The notes: generated by a model not told the origin, from the sequence alone. Positions 1 to 6,702 are shown, counted from the first letter of the stretch. The stretch: DNA of 8,625 nucleotides from Actinomycetes bacterium (GCA_021844725.1 JAKBSX010000078.1:1-8625); one strand, 5' to 3'. Numbers and translations are program-made.

Positions 1-245
1 TAAGCGCCGGGGCAAAGACTCGTACTAGTAGAAGAAACGGGTCGTCTGTTTGGGTCACCTTCAGAGGTTCTGCAGTGGCGACCATCGGTGAAGAGCGGTT
101 CTATCTTGACGAGGGAGACATGTTCGCAGTTCCATCCTGGTGTCCAATTAGTATCGAAGCAACCCATGATGCAGACTTTTTCTGCACGTCTGATGCTCCG
201 GTTTTTGAGGCGCTGGGTTTAGATAGGGCCGAATTTTTGGACTAG
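1..245 (+). CDS. Gentisate 1,2-dioxygenase-like cupin protein, C-terminal part (5' end outside window)
   Basis: An open frame enters from the left edge (first complete codon at 3) and stops with TAG at 243-245, giving about 80 C-terminal residues. The translation reads as the second cupin barrel of the gentisate/1-hydroxy-2-naphthoate dioxygenase family: SSVWVTFRGSA, then GEERFYLDEGDMFAVPSW, then a closing segment with FEALGLDR, which matches the usual 'P-V-x-EALGL' end of the family. These enzymes are cytosolic Fe(II) dioxygenases that open the gentisate ring to maleylpyruvate. The catalytic histidines of the N-terminal cupin lie outside the window, so activity cannot be judged. The next two genes supply exactly the following two pathway steps, which supports gentisate over other cupin substrates. 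Salicylate or hydroxynaphthoate as substrate cannot be excluded. Confidence 0.8.
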   Translation, partial: SAGAKTRTSRRNGSSVWVTFRGSAVATIGEERFYLDEGDMFAVPSWCPISIEATHDADFFCTSDAPVFEALGLDRAEFLD

Positions 246-251
246 ATTGCG

Positions 252-290
252 TTTTCGGGGCCCAAATGTGGCCCCAAAAATATTTTTGTG
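252..290 (+). terminator. Rho-independent terminator-like hairpin after the dioxygenase gene
   Basis: GGGGCC (257-262) pairs perfectly with GGCCCC (270-275) around a 7-base loop. After one mismatch, TTTT (252-255) can pair with AAAA (277-280). A TATTTTTG run follows at 281-288. The hairpin lies 12 bases after the dioxygenase stop codon. Its flanking A and T tracts would let it work in both directions. It suggests that the dioxygenase transcript ends or is attenuated here before the hydrolase gene. Confidence 0.6.
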
Positions 291-401
291 CGTTTTAGCA
301 GTTACGCGTTCCAATCTTTCTTGGTTCGCGTGTTTTTAGATGATTAGCTTTATATTTTTCATCGAGTCTGGATGTTTGGGCTCAGGACTGAGGGGTTGAG
401 A

Positions 402-1226
402 ATGAAATTAGCTACAATTCGTGTCTCTGGCGGTACTAGAGCGGTAAGGATTGATGGAGACCAGGCGGTTGAACTCGATTACTTGGACGTTGGGGCAGTT
501 TTGGCTGATCCCTCATGGAAAAGCGGGGCTAAGGAGACTGGGAACACCTATTCGGTAGATGGTCTCAACTATGCAACGCTGGTACCTTCACCATCGAAAA
601 TCATATGTGTTGGGCTGAATTATCGGAACCATATATTGGAGATGGGTAGAGAACTTCCCACCTATCCGACACTGTTTGCAAAGTTTACGGACTCCCTGAT
701 CGGAGCCAATGACGATATCGCACTGACTAAAGCGTCGGTAATGATGGACTGGGAAGCTGAACTTGGAGTTGTGGTTGGCAGCACTGTCAGAAATTGTTCG
801 GAGGAAGAGGCGGCTGAGGCTATTGCCGGCTTTACGATAGTGAATGACGTTACTGCGCGAGATTGGCAGAATAGGACACTGCAGTGGCTGCAAGGAAAGA
901 CTTTTGAAGCGTCCACGCCGGTCGGACCCCACCTTGTCGCAATGGAAATCTCCAAAGTCACAGACGAGGGATTGGATCTGAGTTGCGAAGTGAATGGCGA
1001 AATAGTTCAACAGACCTCCACTAAGGATCTGGTATTCAATCCTGTCGCCCTGGTCTCTTACATTTCACAAATCACAACCCTAAGGCCAGGTGACCTGATT
1101 GCTACCGGCACTCCAGGAGGAGTAGGCCACGCCAGGAAGCCGCCTCGCTATCTCAAAGACGGGGACAGGCTGGTAACTAGGATAGAAGGTATTGGTGAGC
1201 TGACTAATATCTGTCGGAATGTTTGA
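402..1226 (+). CDS. Fumarylacetoacetate hydrolase-family protein, probable fumarylpyruvate hydrolase
   Basis: This 274-residue cytosolic enzyme would hydrolyse fumarylpyruvate to fumarate and pyruvate, the last step of the gentisate pathway. Family landmarks are clear: GLNYRNH near residues 71-77, the metal-binding pair E118 and E120 in DWEAEL, a third acidic ligand in NDVTARDWQ (D154), QGKTFEASTPVGP near 164-176, and the closing glycine-rich GTPGGVG at 236-242. Length is normal for single-domain FAH proteins. An in-frame ATG lies upstream at 372, but the ATG at 402 is preferred because AGGGG sits six bases before it (391-395) and homologues begin with a similar MKLATIR segment. The adjacent dioxygenase and maleylpyruvate isomerase give the substrate assignment. 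By sequence alone it could be another FAH-type hydrolase such as an acylpyruvase. Confidence 0.9.
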   Translation: MKLATIRVSGGTRAVRIDGDQAVELDYLDVGAVLADPSWKSGAKETGNTYSVDGLNYATLVPSPSKIICVGLNYRNHILEMGRELPTYPTLFAKFTDSLIGANDDIALTKASVMMDWEAELGVVVGSTVRNCSEEEAAEAIAGFTIVNDVTARDWQNRTLQWLQGKTFEASTPVGPHLVAMEISKVTDEGLDLSCEVNGEIVQQTSTKDLVFNPVALVSYISQITTLRPGDLIATGTPGGVGHARKPPRYLKDGDRLVTRIEGIGELTNICRNV

Positions 1227-1249
1227 TTAACCAGAAAAGAGAGAGCACT

Positions 1250-1981
1250 GTGACTTTTAATCAGGCGGAATTCGAAAGACAGATACGTTGGATGGACCAA
1301 GGCACCGGCCTTTTTGAAAAAGGACTCGGAATGCTCAACCAGGAAACTCTGCGCCAACCGTCTCTGCTAGAGGGCTGGTCTGACGCTCTGCTCATTGCCC
1401 ACGTCATTTCAAATGCCCGAGCTCTAGTGAACCTTACGGTTTGGGCGAAAACTGGGATAGAAACCCCCATGTATCAGAGTAATGAGCAGAGGGCAAAAGA
1501 CATCGAAGAAGGTGCCGCCAAGCCATTGTCTGAATTGGTAGGCGAATTTTCCTCGTCAAGTAAGGACTTGGCTGAGGCAATCAGTTCACTCACTGATGAC
1601 CAGCTTACATACACTGTGAAAAGTGCCCGTGGTAGAGATATACCGGTGTTTGAAATAGCGTGGATGCGTAACAGGGAGATTTGGGTTCACTCCGTAGACC
1701 TTAACGTGGGTATTTCATTTTCTGAATTTCCGCTAGAACTGCTAGTTGCTCTAATGGAGGAAGTAGTGTCCACCTTCCCCTCCCGGCAGGATCCCCCACA
1801 GCTACGTCTGATTGCAACAGACGTAGCCAGGATCTGGTTGACACATGAAATTCCAGATGCGGTATCAACTACTGGCAGCCTTTCAGATTTGTTGGCTTAC
1901 ATGATTGGGAGAAGTGAAGGAGAGGGTCTCTCATTTAGCACTTCAGATGGCAGCGCCCCAAAGGTGCCAGCTTGGTTGTAA
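1250..1981 (+). CDS. Mycothiol-dependent maleylpyruvate isomerase (DinB/MDMPI family)
   Basis: This 243-residue protein would isomerise maleylpyruvate to fumarylpyruvate with mycothiol as cofactor, as the Corynebacterium glutamicum enzyme does. The sequence shows the DinB-like four-helix N-terminal domain with EGWSDALLIAHV, containing H51. E143 and H147 follow in RNREIWVH. These positions match the reported metal ligands (His52, Glu144, His148) of the C. glutamicum enzyme almost exactly, and the length is also nearly the same. A smaller C-terminal domain follows from about residue 165. A TTG at 1223 overlaps the preceding stop, but GTG 1250 is preferred because GAGAGAG lies just before it and the protein then starts where the family does. 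It is 23 bases after the hydrolase gene and surely co-transcribed. Mycothiol use implies an actinobacterial host. Confidence 0.9.
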   Translation: MTFNQAEFERQIRWMDQGTGLFEKGLGMLNQETLRQPSLLEGWSDALLIAHVISNARALVNLTVWAKTGIETPMYQSNEQRAKDIEEGAAKPLSELVGEFSSSSKDLAEAISSLTDDQLTYTVKSARGRDIPVFEIAWMRNREIWVHSVDLNVGISFSEFPLELLVALMEEVVSTFPSRQDPPQLRLIATDVARIWLTHEIPDAVSTTGSLSDLLAYMIGRSEGEGLSFSTSDGSAPKVPAWL

Positions 1982-2256
1982 ATTATATTGGCATCTTCAA
2001 TTCCGGGGAGTCGGCAATTGGTGGTGAGCTTGGCAGATATTCAAAGATAAGTCACTAGGTAATGGAGATCCAGGAGGGGTCTGCTTCCCAAGTTTCAACT
2101 CTTGCCATGGATAGGTTTTATTAAGATTTTTTGCCAGATTTATACTATGAAAATCGCATGTCAAAGGTAATAATTTGGATTGAGCTTGGTTAATTGTGCC
2201 ATAAAATGCCAAAAAGGAATTTGGAATTTTCGAAAAGGCGTGTTATTTCAGTGTAT
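1982..2256 (+). other. Intergenic leader region before pyruvate kinase
   Basis: This 275-base stretch has no convincing gene on either strand. Its right half (from about 2115) turns AT-rich and contains the candidate pyk promoter at 2180-2207. No strong terminator hairpin was seen after the isomerase stop codon, so some read-through from the gentisate genes into pyk is possible. Confidence 0.5.
2180..2207 (+). promoter_or_regulatory. Candidate sigma70-type promoter of pyk
   Basis: TTGAGC (2180-2185) and TAAAAT (2202-2207) are spaced 16 bases apart and fit -35 and -10 boxes. A transcript start near 2213 would give a leader of about 44 bases. The region is AT-rich, so a chance match is possible; TATACT at 2141-2146 is a weaker alternative -10. 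Confidence 0.4.
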
Positions 2257-3714
2257 ATGCGTAGGGTAAAAATCATATGTACATTAGGTCCAGCCACTGA
2301 GTCGGAGCAGGTTCTCAACGCTCTCGTTGCCGGTGGAATGGATATTGCCCGGCTGAATTTCTCGCATGGTACTCACGAGCTTCACCAAAAGACTTTTGAG
2401 CAGCTGCGCAAGATCGCCAAGTCCCATGGTCGTCACGTCGGAATCCTGGCCGATATCTCCGGTCCTAAGCTACGAGTTGGAGTTCTGGAAAATCCAATTG
2501 AACTTTCAGTGGGCGACGTTGTAGAGCTGAGAGAAGTGGATGATGCTCCCGCGTCCGATCGGTCGATTCCGATATCTGCCCTTGGAACGCTGTCTCAACT
2601 CGAGGTAGGCGAGACCGTGAGTTTTGCCGACGGTGCAATCGTGATGACAGTGGTTTCAGTTTCGGGTCAGAGAGTGCAGGCAAGCGTTGAGGTTGGAGGA
2701 ACTCTTGGTTCTAGAAAAGGGGTTAATTTTCCTCAGGCGCAAATTCGACTCCCATCTCTTACTGAAAAAGACATTGAAGATATCAAGTTTTGCGTAAATC
2801 TGGGAGTTGATTTTTTTGCTATTTCCTTTGTTCGCAGAGTAGAGGATGTGCTGCTTGCCAGAGAAGTGATCTCCAAGTTTTCACCAAGTCATGCTCATCG
2901 GATCATTTCTAAGATTGAGCGTCCAGAAGCACTTGATGATATTGAAGCCATAGTCAGGGCTTCTGATGGGATTATGGTGGCCAGGGGAGACCTGGGTGTT
3001 GAGATTCCACCAGAGCAAGTTCCGATAGAACAGAAGAGGATAATACATCTCTGCAATACCATAGGTAGACCGGTTGTTACGGCTACCCAAATGTTGGAGT
3101 CAATGATTATTTCAACGATGCCAACACGCGCTGAGGCTGCAGATGTGGCAAACGCGATATTTGATGGAACTGACGCAGTGATGTTGTCGGCTGAGACCGC
3201 TTCCGGAGCGCACCCGATAGAAGCCTTCACCTACATGGCCAGAATTTCATCGAGAGCTGAGGAAGAGCTCCAAAACCAAGCTTTAACCTTATTGAATCGT
3301 CCTGAGCCTTCGCGGGAGACTATTGCAGATGGTATTGGTTACTGTGCCGAGCAGCTGACCCGTTATCTGCCTATCAAAGCCATTGTGGCGGTTACAGAAT
3401 CAGGACATAGTGCCCGTGTTATCTCTAAGTTCAGGCCTTCGGTGCCGGTTATCGGAGCCACTATAAGCGAGTCTGCAGCACGCAGCTTGAGCCTCAGTTT
3501 TGGTGTTATGCCGTTAGTGGTTGGCGAGTCTTCGGTGGATACTGAAAAGGTGATCCTGTCTGCATTGGCACAGGCCAAAGATACGGGGCTTCTGGCTGAC
3601 GGCGACCTCTGTGTTGTGGTCGCCGGTATTCCATTTGGCCAGCGTGGAACCACCAACCTGGTAAAGGTTCAACGAGTAGGCGACGGGTTCCTGGTGAACC
3701 ATGATTCTCAGTAG
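2257..3714 (+). CDS. pyk: Pyruvate kinase
   Basis: This 485-residue glycolytic enzyme transfers phosphate from phosphoenolpyruvate to ADP to give pyruvate and ATP. The family signature is complete: KIICTLGPA at 5-13, ARLNFSHG at 31-38 (R32, N34, S36 in the active site), GPKLRVG at 69-75, the catalytic lysine segment IISKIERPEA at 216-225 (K219, E221), VARGDLGVE at 241-249, and VVTATQMLESM at 273-283. The alpha/beta C-terminal domain runs from about 355 and includes AVTESGHSARVISKFRP. There is no extra C-terminal phosphohistidine-like domain. The frame is open upstream to TTG 2194, but the ATG at 2257 gives the standard MRR-KI-CTLGPA start. GTG 2251 is a close alternative, and no good ribosome site favours either. 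Pyruvate from the gentisate genes joins its product pool, though this proximity may be coincidental. Confidence 0.97.
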   Translation: MRRVKIICTLGPATESEQVLNALVAGGMDIARLNFSHGTHELHQKTFEQLRKIAKSHGRHVGILADISGPKLRVGVLENPIELSVGDVVELREVDDAPASDRSIPISALGTLSQLEVGETVSFADGAIVMTVVSVSGQRVQASVEVGGTLGSRKGVNFPQAQIRLPSLTEKDIEDIKFCVNLGVDFFAISFVRRVEDVLLAREVISKFSPSHAHRIISKIERPEALDDIEAIVRASDGIMVARGDLGVEIPPEQVPIEQKRIIHLCNTIGRPVVTATQMLESMIISTMPTRAEAADVANAIFDGTDAVMLSAETASGAHPIEAFTYMARISSRAEEELQNQALTLLNRPEPSRETIADGIGYCAEQLTRYLPIKAIVAVTESGHSARVISKFRPSVPVIGATISESAARSLSLSFGVMPLVVGESSVDTEKVILSALAQAKDTGLLADGDLCVVVAGIPFGQRGTTNLVKVQRVGDGFLVNHDSQ

Positions 3715-3738
3715 ATCGTTTTATGCTCCGACGGGATT

Positions 3739-4554
3739 TTAAGTGATCTGGTCGTTCATCGGGAGCACCATCTGAGGCTTGACAATTATATGGTTGTCCG
3801 AAATTGGAGTCACAGCTGATCCAATTGCAAAGAACTCTATGGTGTGGGATCCCCAACCGTGGGATTTTTCGTGGAGCTGAACACCGACGATTCCCTCTGC
3901 TTTGACCGCCTGAGCTTCAGCCTGCATTCTTTCCATTGCCAACTCCCTTGCATCATAGAGTGCTTGAGTGAAGTTGGTCATTTCGACGTTCTTCATTGAT
4001 GTTCCCCAGCTCTGCCTAAGGCTTTGATGCGCGACATGATAAACACAGTTGCCCATAACCAGTCCCAATGGTCTGTAGCCTGCCTGTAGGAGCGTCCAGA
4101 AATCCTGTCCAGACAGGTCTGAGGTAAACGGTCGATTGTCATGGGTTCTATGCAGCACACCGTCGCGGTGCCTCACTGCGGTTCCGATGGCTATGAATTC
4201 AGCGAGGTCGGGTCCCCACTCGTATCGGCCCACTTCCAGCCGGACTCCAATTATGCCATCAGCACCCAGCTGGTCAGCTTCTTCTTCCATTCGGGTCATA
4301 GCGAGTTCTCTGGCATGATACATAGCCTGGCTCAAAACCGTAAGCTCCTGGCTCTGCTGCCATCGGGCAAATTGAAAACCTATGTGATATATTGAGCTCC
4401 CAACTACAAGTCCCAGTGGCTCGAAACCGGCCTCTTTTACTAGGAGAAATTCGTTTACTGACAGATCGGACGTGAATAGACCCGATTTATTTTGAGCCAG
4501 CCTCCCTGCTGCATCGGCGGGCAGGCCTTCTTGTGAGTTGGGATCATATGACAT
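3739..4554 (-). CDS. Double YbjQ-domain (PF01906, heavy-metal-binding-like) protein, distal gene of operon
   Basis: This 271-residue soluble protein, with no signal peptide or membrane segment, has two YbjQ-type domains at about 27-130 and 143-250. Each opens with the same phrase (FTSDLSVNEF, FTSDLSGQDF). Each continues with an 'EPLGLV/RPLGLV' strand, then ARELAM-RM--EA, then GI-GV-L, and closes with a WG...EF-AIG-AV motif. Both repeats look intact. The start at 4554 has AGGAG seven bases upstream. It lies 20 bases after its paralogue and is the third gene of a tight operon. YbjQ domains are labelled heavy-metal-binding by similarity, and single-domain members form ring oligomers as far as I recall, but their biochemical role is unknown. 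No metal motif such as CxxC is visible. It converges with pyk at a 24-base gap. Confidence 0.85.
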   Translation of the reverse strand: MSYDPNSQEGLPADAAGRLAQNKSGLFTSDLSVNEFLLVKEAGFEPLGLVVGSSIYHIGFQFARWQQSQELTVLSQAMYHARELAMTRMEEEADQLGADGIIGVRLEVGRYEWGPDLAEFIAIGTAVRHRDGVLHRTHDNRPFTSDLSGQDFWTLLQAGYRPLGLVMGNCVYHVAHQSLRQSWGTSMKNVEMTNFTQALYDARELAMERMQAEAQAVKAEGIVGVQLHEKSHGWGSHTIEFFAIGSAVTPISDNHIIVKPQMVLPMNDQIT

Positions 4555-4574
4555 TCGAAGTCTCCTGAATCAAT

Positions 4575-5528
4575 CTAAGGTTTGAGGTACATGATTTTTA
4601 GCTGCGATGTCTTTGGGGCATCTTTTATTTCGGCAATAGCTGTTGCGAGTACGTGGGTAATAAAGGTGACAGCTCCAACTGCTTCTCTTTCTCCCCCGGG
4701 TACCTGATAACTGTTTGTCGCTGTCTTGAAACTAAAGTCGATTATTCCACGTGCATTGACCGCTTTAGCTGCCCTTTCAATTTCACGCATTACGAGATGT
4801 CGACTGGCGTAGTAGCCTTCGGTGAACTCTCTGATTTCAAAGTTCACCATGTTTGTCCCGAGCATCGAGTACATTTGCTGAAACGTGTATGGAGACAGCG
4901 AAGCGAAATAGCATGCACTTGAACCAACCAGCCCTAGTGGGACAAATCCATTTTCCGCCATGGAGTAAAGGTCTTGGCCTTTAAGGGTGGTCAGAACGGC
5001 TGATGATCCGGTTTTATTTTTAAGAACATCCAGTGGACCACCAAGTGATCTAACCGCTGTTCCAATAATCGAGAATTCGATTAATCCTGCTTCAGCATCA
5101 AACATCGCCTGGGTTATTCTTGCTCCAACCACCGCATCGGCGTGTGCTAGATGGGCTTCCTGTTGCAAGCGATCGGTTGCAAGTCTTCGAGATTCATTGA
5201 ATGCTTGAGCGAGGACCGACAAAGGTTGTGAACCGCCGTAGGGGACTGGCTGATATCCAATTCTGTAGACGGCAGTGCCTGCTACTTGGCAAATAGGATC
5301 GAGACTGATGCTCTTTAACAGCGAGAATTCATTAATAGTCAAGTCTGAAGTGAAGCTGCGATCTTGAGAAAGTAGCTCAAGCCTGCGTAATGCAGAGGGG
5401 GGGAGCTTCCCGCTTTCAAGTGCTTTCTGAGTTGCTAATGGATCTTCCGGAGGACCGAGGTCTCTAGTGGTTGATTCCGCTGGAGTTCCATTTTGCGGGT
5501 TATTTCCCCGTGATCCAAATAGCTTCAC
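4575..5528 (-). CDS. Double YbjQ-domain protein with divergent second domain, middle gene of operon
   Basis: This 317-residue cytosolic protein is a paralogue of the downstream gene. Residues 1-52 form a polar, proline- and glutamine-containing tail ending in LPPSALRRL, which echoes LPADAAGRL in the paralogue. The first YbjQ domain (about 58-162) begins FTSDLTINEF and ends IIGTAVRSL. The second (about 177-298) keeps KGQDLYSM, FVPLGLVG and GTNMVNFEIREF. It has lost the FTSD opening (LTTL instead) and the usual GV-L strand (IIDFSF). GTG at 5526-5528 is the start, with AGGAG nine bases upstream. It begins one base after the stop of the 143-residue gene, so the two are very likely translationally coupled. 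Its function is unknown, and the second domain may have become structural. Confidence 0.82.
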   Translation of the reverse strand: MKLFGSRGNNPQNGTPAESTTRDLGPPEDPLATQKALESGKLPPSALRRLELLSQDRSFTSDLTINEFSLLKSISLDPICQVAGTAVYRIGYQPVPYGGSQPLSVLAQAFNESRRLATDRLQQEAHLAHADAVVGARITQAMFDAEAGLIEFSIIGTAVRSLGGPLDVLKNKTGSSAVLTTLKGQDLYSMAENGFVPLGLVGSSACYFASLSPYTFQQMYSMLGTNMVNFEIREFTEGYYASRHLVMREIERAAKAVNARGIIDFSFKTATNSYQVPGGEREAVGAVTFITHVLATAIAEIKDAPKTSQLKIMYLKP

Positions 5529-5529
5529 T

Positions 5530-5961
5530 TTAATTGGCTCCTAGCAGCTTTGAGATAGCTATTCGTGCGCTTTCTGAGCGTTGCGATTCAAGTGCAAGCA
5601 TTTCTGCCAGCGAAGCTATCCATTGATCCACTGGTAGATCATCTGTTTTTATCACAATGTCCCGCACGATTTTCAATCTGGTAGTCCTGATGGAATTGGT
5701 TCCGTTGCCGACCGACATCAGGAAGCGATATTCACCGAGTTGGATTGAAATTTCTTCAATCGAAGTTGATTTAGATCGAAGTCCGCGTTTTTTCTTTTTT
5801 ACCTGGCAGTTTTGAGGAGCTATGGATTCAAGCAAGGTAGCAAGTGCCAGCATTGAGTTTGAAATGTCTGACGCATTGAACCTCAGCGATGCAGCCAATA
5901 GTTCAATTTGAGACGGGGCAAACCCTAAGTTGTCAATTTGATCATTATTTTCCGCACTCAC
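5530..5961 (-). CDS. Uncharacterised 143-residue protein, first gene of the YbjQ operon
   Basis: I do not recognise this protein. It has an N-terminal helical region (about 16-48) with LLAASLRFNASDISNSMLALATLLES. A basic linker KKKKRGLRSKS follows at 55-65. A compact C-terminal part (about 68-143) reads as a few beta strands (EISIQLGEYRFLMSV; RLKIVRDIVIKT) followed by two helices (DQWIASLAEMLALES; ESARIAISKLL). There is no signal peptide or membrane span. The GTG start at 5959-5961 has no ribosome binding site, which fits a leaderless transcript, but a later start cannot be ruled out. Its coding end is one base from the next gene, so it should work with the double YbjQ proteins, perhaps as a partner or adaptor. 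This is inference from context only. Confidence 0.75.
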   Translation of the reverse strand: MSAENNDQIDNLGFAPSQIELLAASLRFNASDISNSMLALATLLESIAPQNCQVKKKKRGLRSKSTSIEEISIQLGEYRFLMSVGNGTNSIRTTRLKIVRDIVIKTDDLPVDQWIASLAEMLALESQRSESARIAISKLLGAN

Positions 5962-6001
5962 TTATGCAATGCTAACCAAAAATTGAAGGCAATGTGCATC
6001 A

Positions 6002-6016
6002 CTAGCATCTTGCTGG
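6002..6016. repeat. Small hairpin/dyad in divergent intergenic region
   Basis: CTAGCA (6002-6007) and TGCTGG (6011-6016) form a six-pair stem with one G-T pair and a 3-base loop, extendable by one A-T pair. It lies 41 bases upstream of the minus-strand operon start codon, between divergent genes, so it could be an operator. There is no T-run, so it is not a terminator. Confidence 0.3.
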
Positions 6017-6031
6017 TAAATCGCTCAGGAT

Positions 6032-6067
6032 TTGGTCCTTTTCTAATGGTCGCTGTATAGCTATGAT
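6032..6067 (+). promoter_or_regulatory. Weak candidate promoter of the 59-residue gene
   Basis: TATGAT (6062-6067) is a good -10 match about 50 bases before the start codon, but the 17-base-spaced -35 position (TTTTCT) is poor. An alternative is TTGGTC (6032-6037) with TATAGC (6056-6061) at 18-base spacing. Either would give a short leader ending in the strong GGAGGA ribosome site. Confidence 0.3.
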
Positions 6068-6117
6068 CTTGGATGTAGGCGAGACTGAAATGATTTTCAC
6101 CAAGGGAGGAACCGGTC

Positions 6118-6297
6118 ATGGCAAGAAGGAACAGCCTTACAAGTCAGCTGTATAGGGCAGCGCGCATCTCGAATAACCTCCGTGCTGCCTCAGAAGGGCC
6201 GACAGCTTATGCGAAGAGGGTGGCCAGACGTAAAGTGTATGCCAAACAGATGGCTATGACTCGAAAGGTACTCAAAGGTTTTGGCCTTTCAAGGTGA
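6118..6297 (+). CDS. Small basic actinobacterial-type protein (59 residues)
   Basis: This short gene has an ATG at 6118 and a very strong ribosome site, GGAGGA (6105-6110), seven bases upstream. It encodes 59 residues and ends with TGA at 6295-6297. The product is very rich in Arg and Lys (MARRNSLTSQLYRAARISNN at the start; RVARRKVYAKQ in the middle; TRKVLKGFGLSR at the end) and has no acidic cluster or membrane span. The SLTSQLYRAARIS-N-LRA opening resembles, from memory, a small uncharacterised protein found repeatedly in Actinobacteria, though I know no assigned role. The high charge suggests nucleic-acid or ribosome contact, but that is inference. It is divergent from the YbjQ operon. Confidence 0.8.
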   Translation: MARRNSLTSQLYRAARISNNLRAASEGPTAYAKRVARRKVYAKQMAMTRKVLKGFGLSR

Positions 6298-6651
6298 TTT
6301 AGTAACGGATTGTTGACTCATTTTCAAGTGCGTAGGTTTGGTGCTCGACCTTTTTAGGAGTGGAAGTTACAAGTGAACTGGGGTTTTGTGGTGGGTTTAA
6401 CGCATGGCTGGCGATTCTGACGTTCAAAAGCTGTAGACGGTCGACTGCATTTTCTAATAGGTTCTCAGCAAGAGGAGAAGCATGAATCTGTCAAAGGTAA
6501 GGAGCACGCGCAAGCAATGGTTCAATTGGATCTGAAATATTTAAAGTAATTTTGGAGGCACTAATATCTTCCGCCTCATACCGGTGGCGCGGCTAGATGG
6601 CAAGGAGTTGCTATTTCGGGGATAATAATAAAAATCGTATTAGCTATGAGT

Positions 6652-6680
6652 TTGACTGGCATTTTCTGAGAATTTGTAAT
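6652..6680 (+). promoter_or_regulatory. Sigma70-type promoter for the amidohydrolase gene
   Basis: TTGACT (6652-6657) and TGTAAT (6675-6680) each match consensus at five of six positions and are separated by exactly 17 bases. This is the best promoter in the window. A start near 6687 gives a leader of about 120 bases before the GTG at 6806. Confidence 0.6.
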
Positions 6681-6702
6681 AATTTCTGCTGTAGAGAAAA
6701 TT
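6661..6702. promoter_or_regulatory. TTCT/AGAA dyads overlapping the promoter, candidate operator
   Basis: The perfect short palindrome TTCTGAGAA (6664-6672) sits in the spacer between -35 and -10. A second dyad, AATTTCT (6681-6687) with AGAAAATT (6695-6702), covers the expected start site. ATTTTCT (6661-6667) and AGAAAAT (6695-6701) are also exact reverse complements flanking the -10. A further TTTCTCGAA occurs near 6717. This arrangement would suit a repressor, but AT-richness makes some of it likely by chance. Confidence 0.35.

Noticed and set aside
588..1010. Long open frames on the minus strand opposite the FAH-family gene
   Set aside because: They are shadows of a confidently identified gene, with no ribosome sites and no recognisable protein features.
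1223..1249. TTG start of the isomerase overlapping the hydrolase stop
   Set aside because: GTG 1250 has the GAGAGAG site at proper distance and gives the family's usual length and ligand numbering.
3700..3760. Possible bidirectional terminator between convergent pyk and YbjQ genes
   Set aside because: Only AGATC/GATCT at long distance and a tiny CCGACGG palindrome were found, with no stem plus T-run.
3363..3856. Minus-strand frames overlapping the end of pyk and the YbjQ gene
   Set aside because: The peptides are low-complexity, and both overlapped genes are certain on other frames.
6540..6640. Possible structural RNA in the stretch with GGAGGC...GCCTC and a GC-rich patch
   Set aside because: Only a 5-pair stem with a long loop could be drawn, with no cloverleaf or known riboswitch core.
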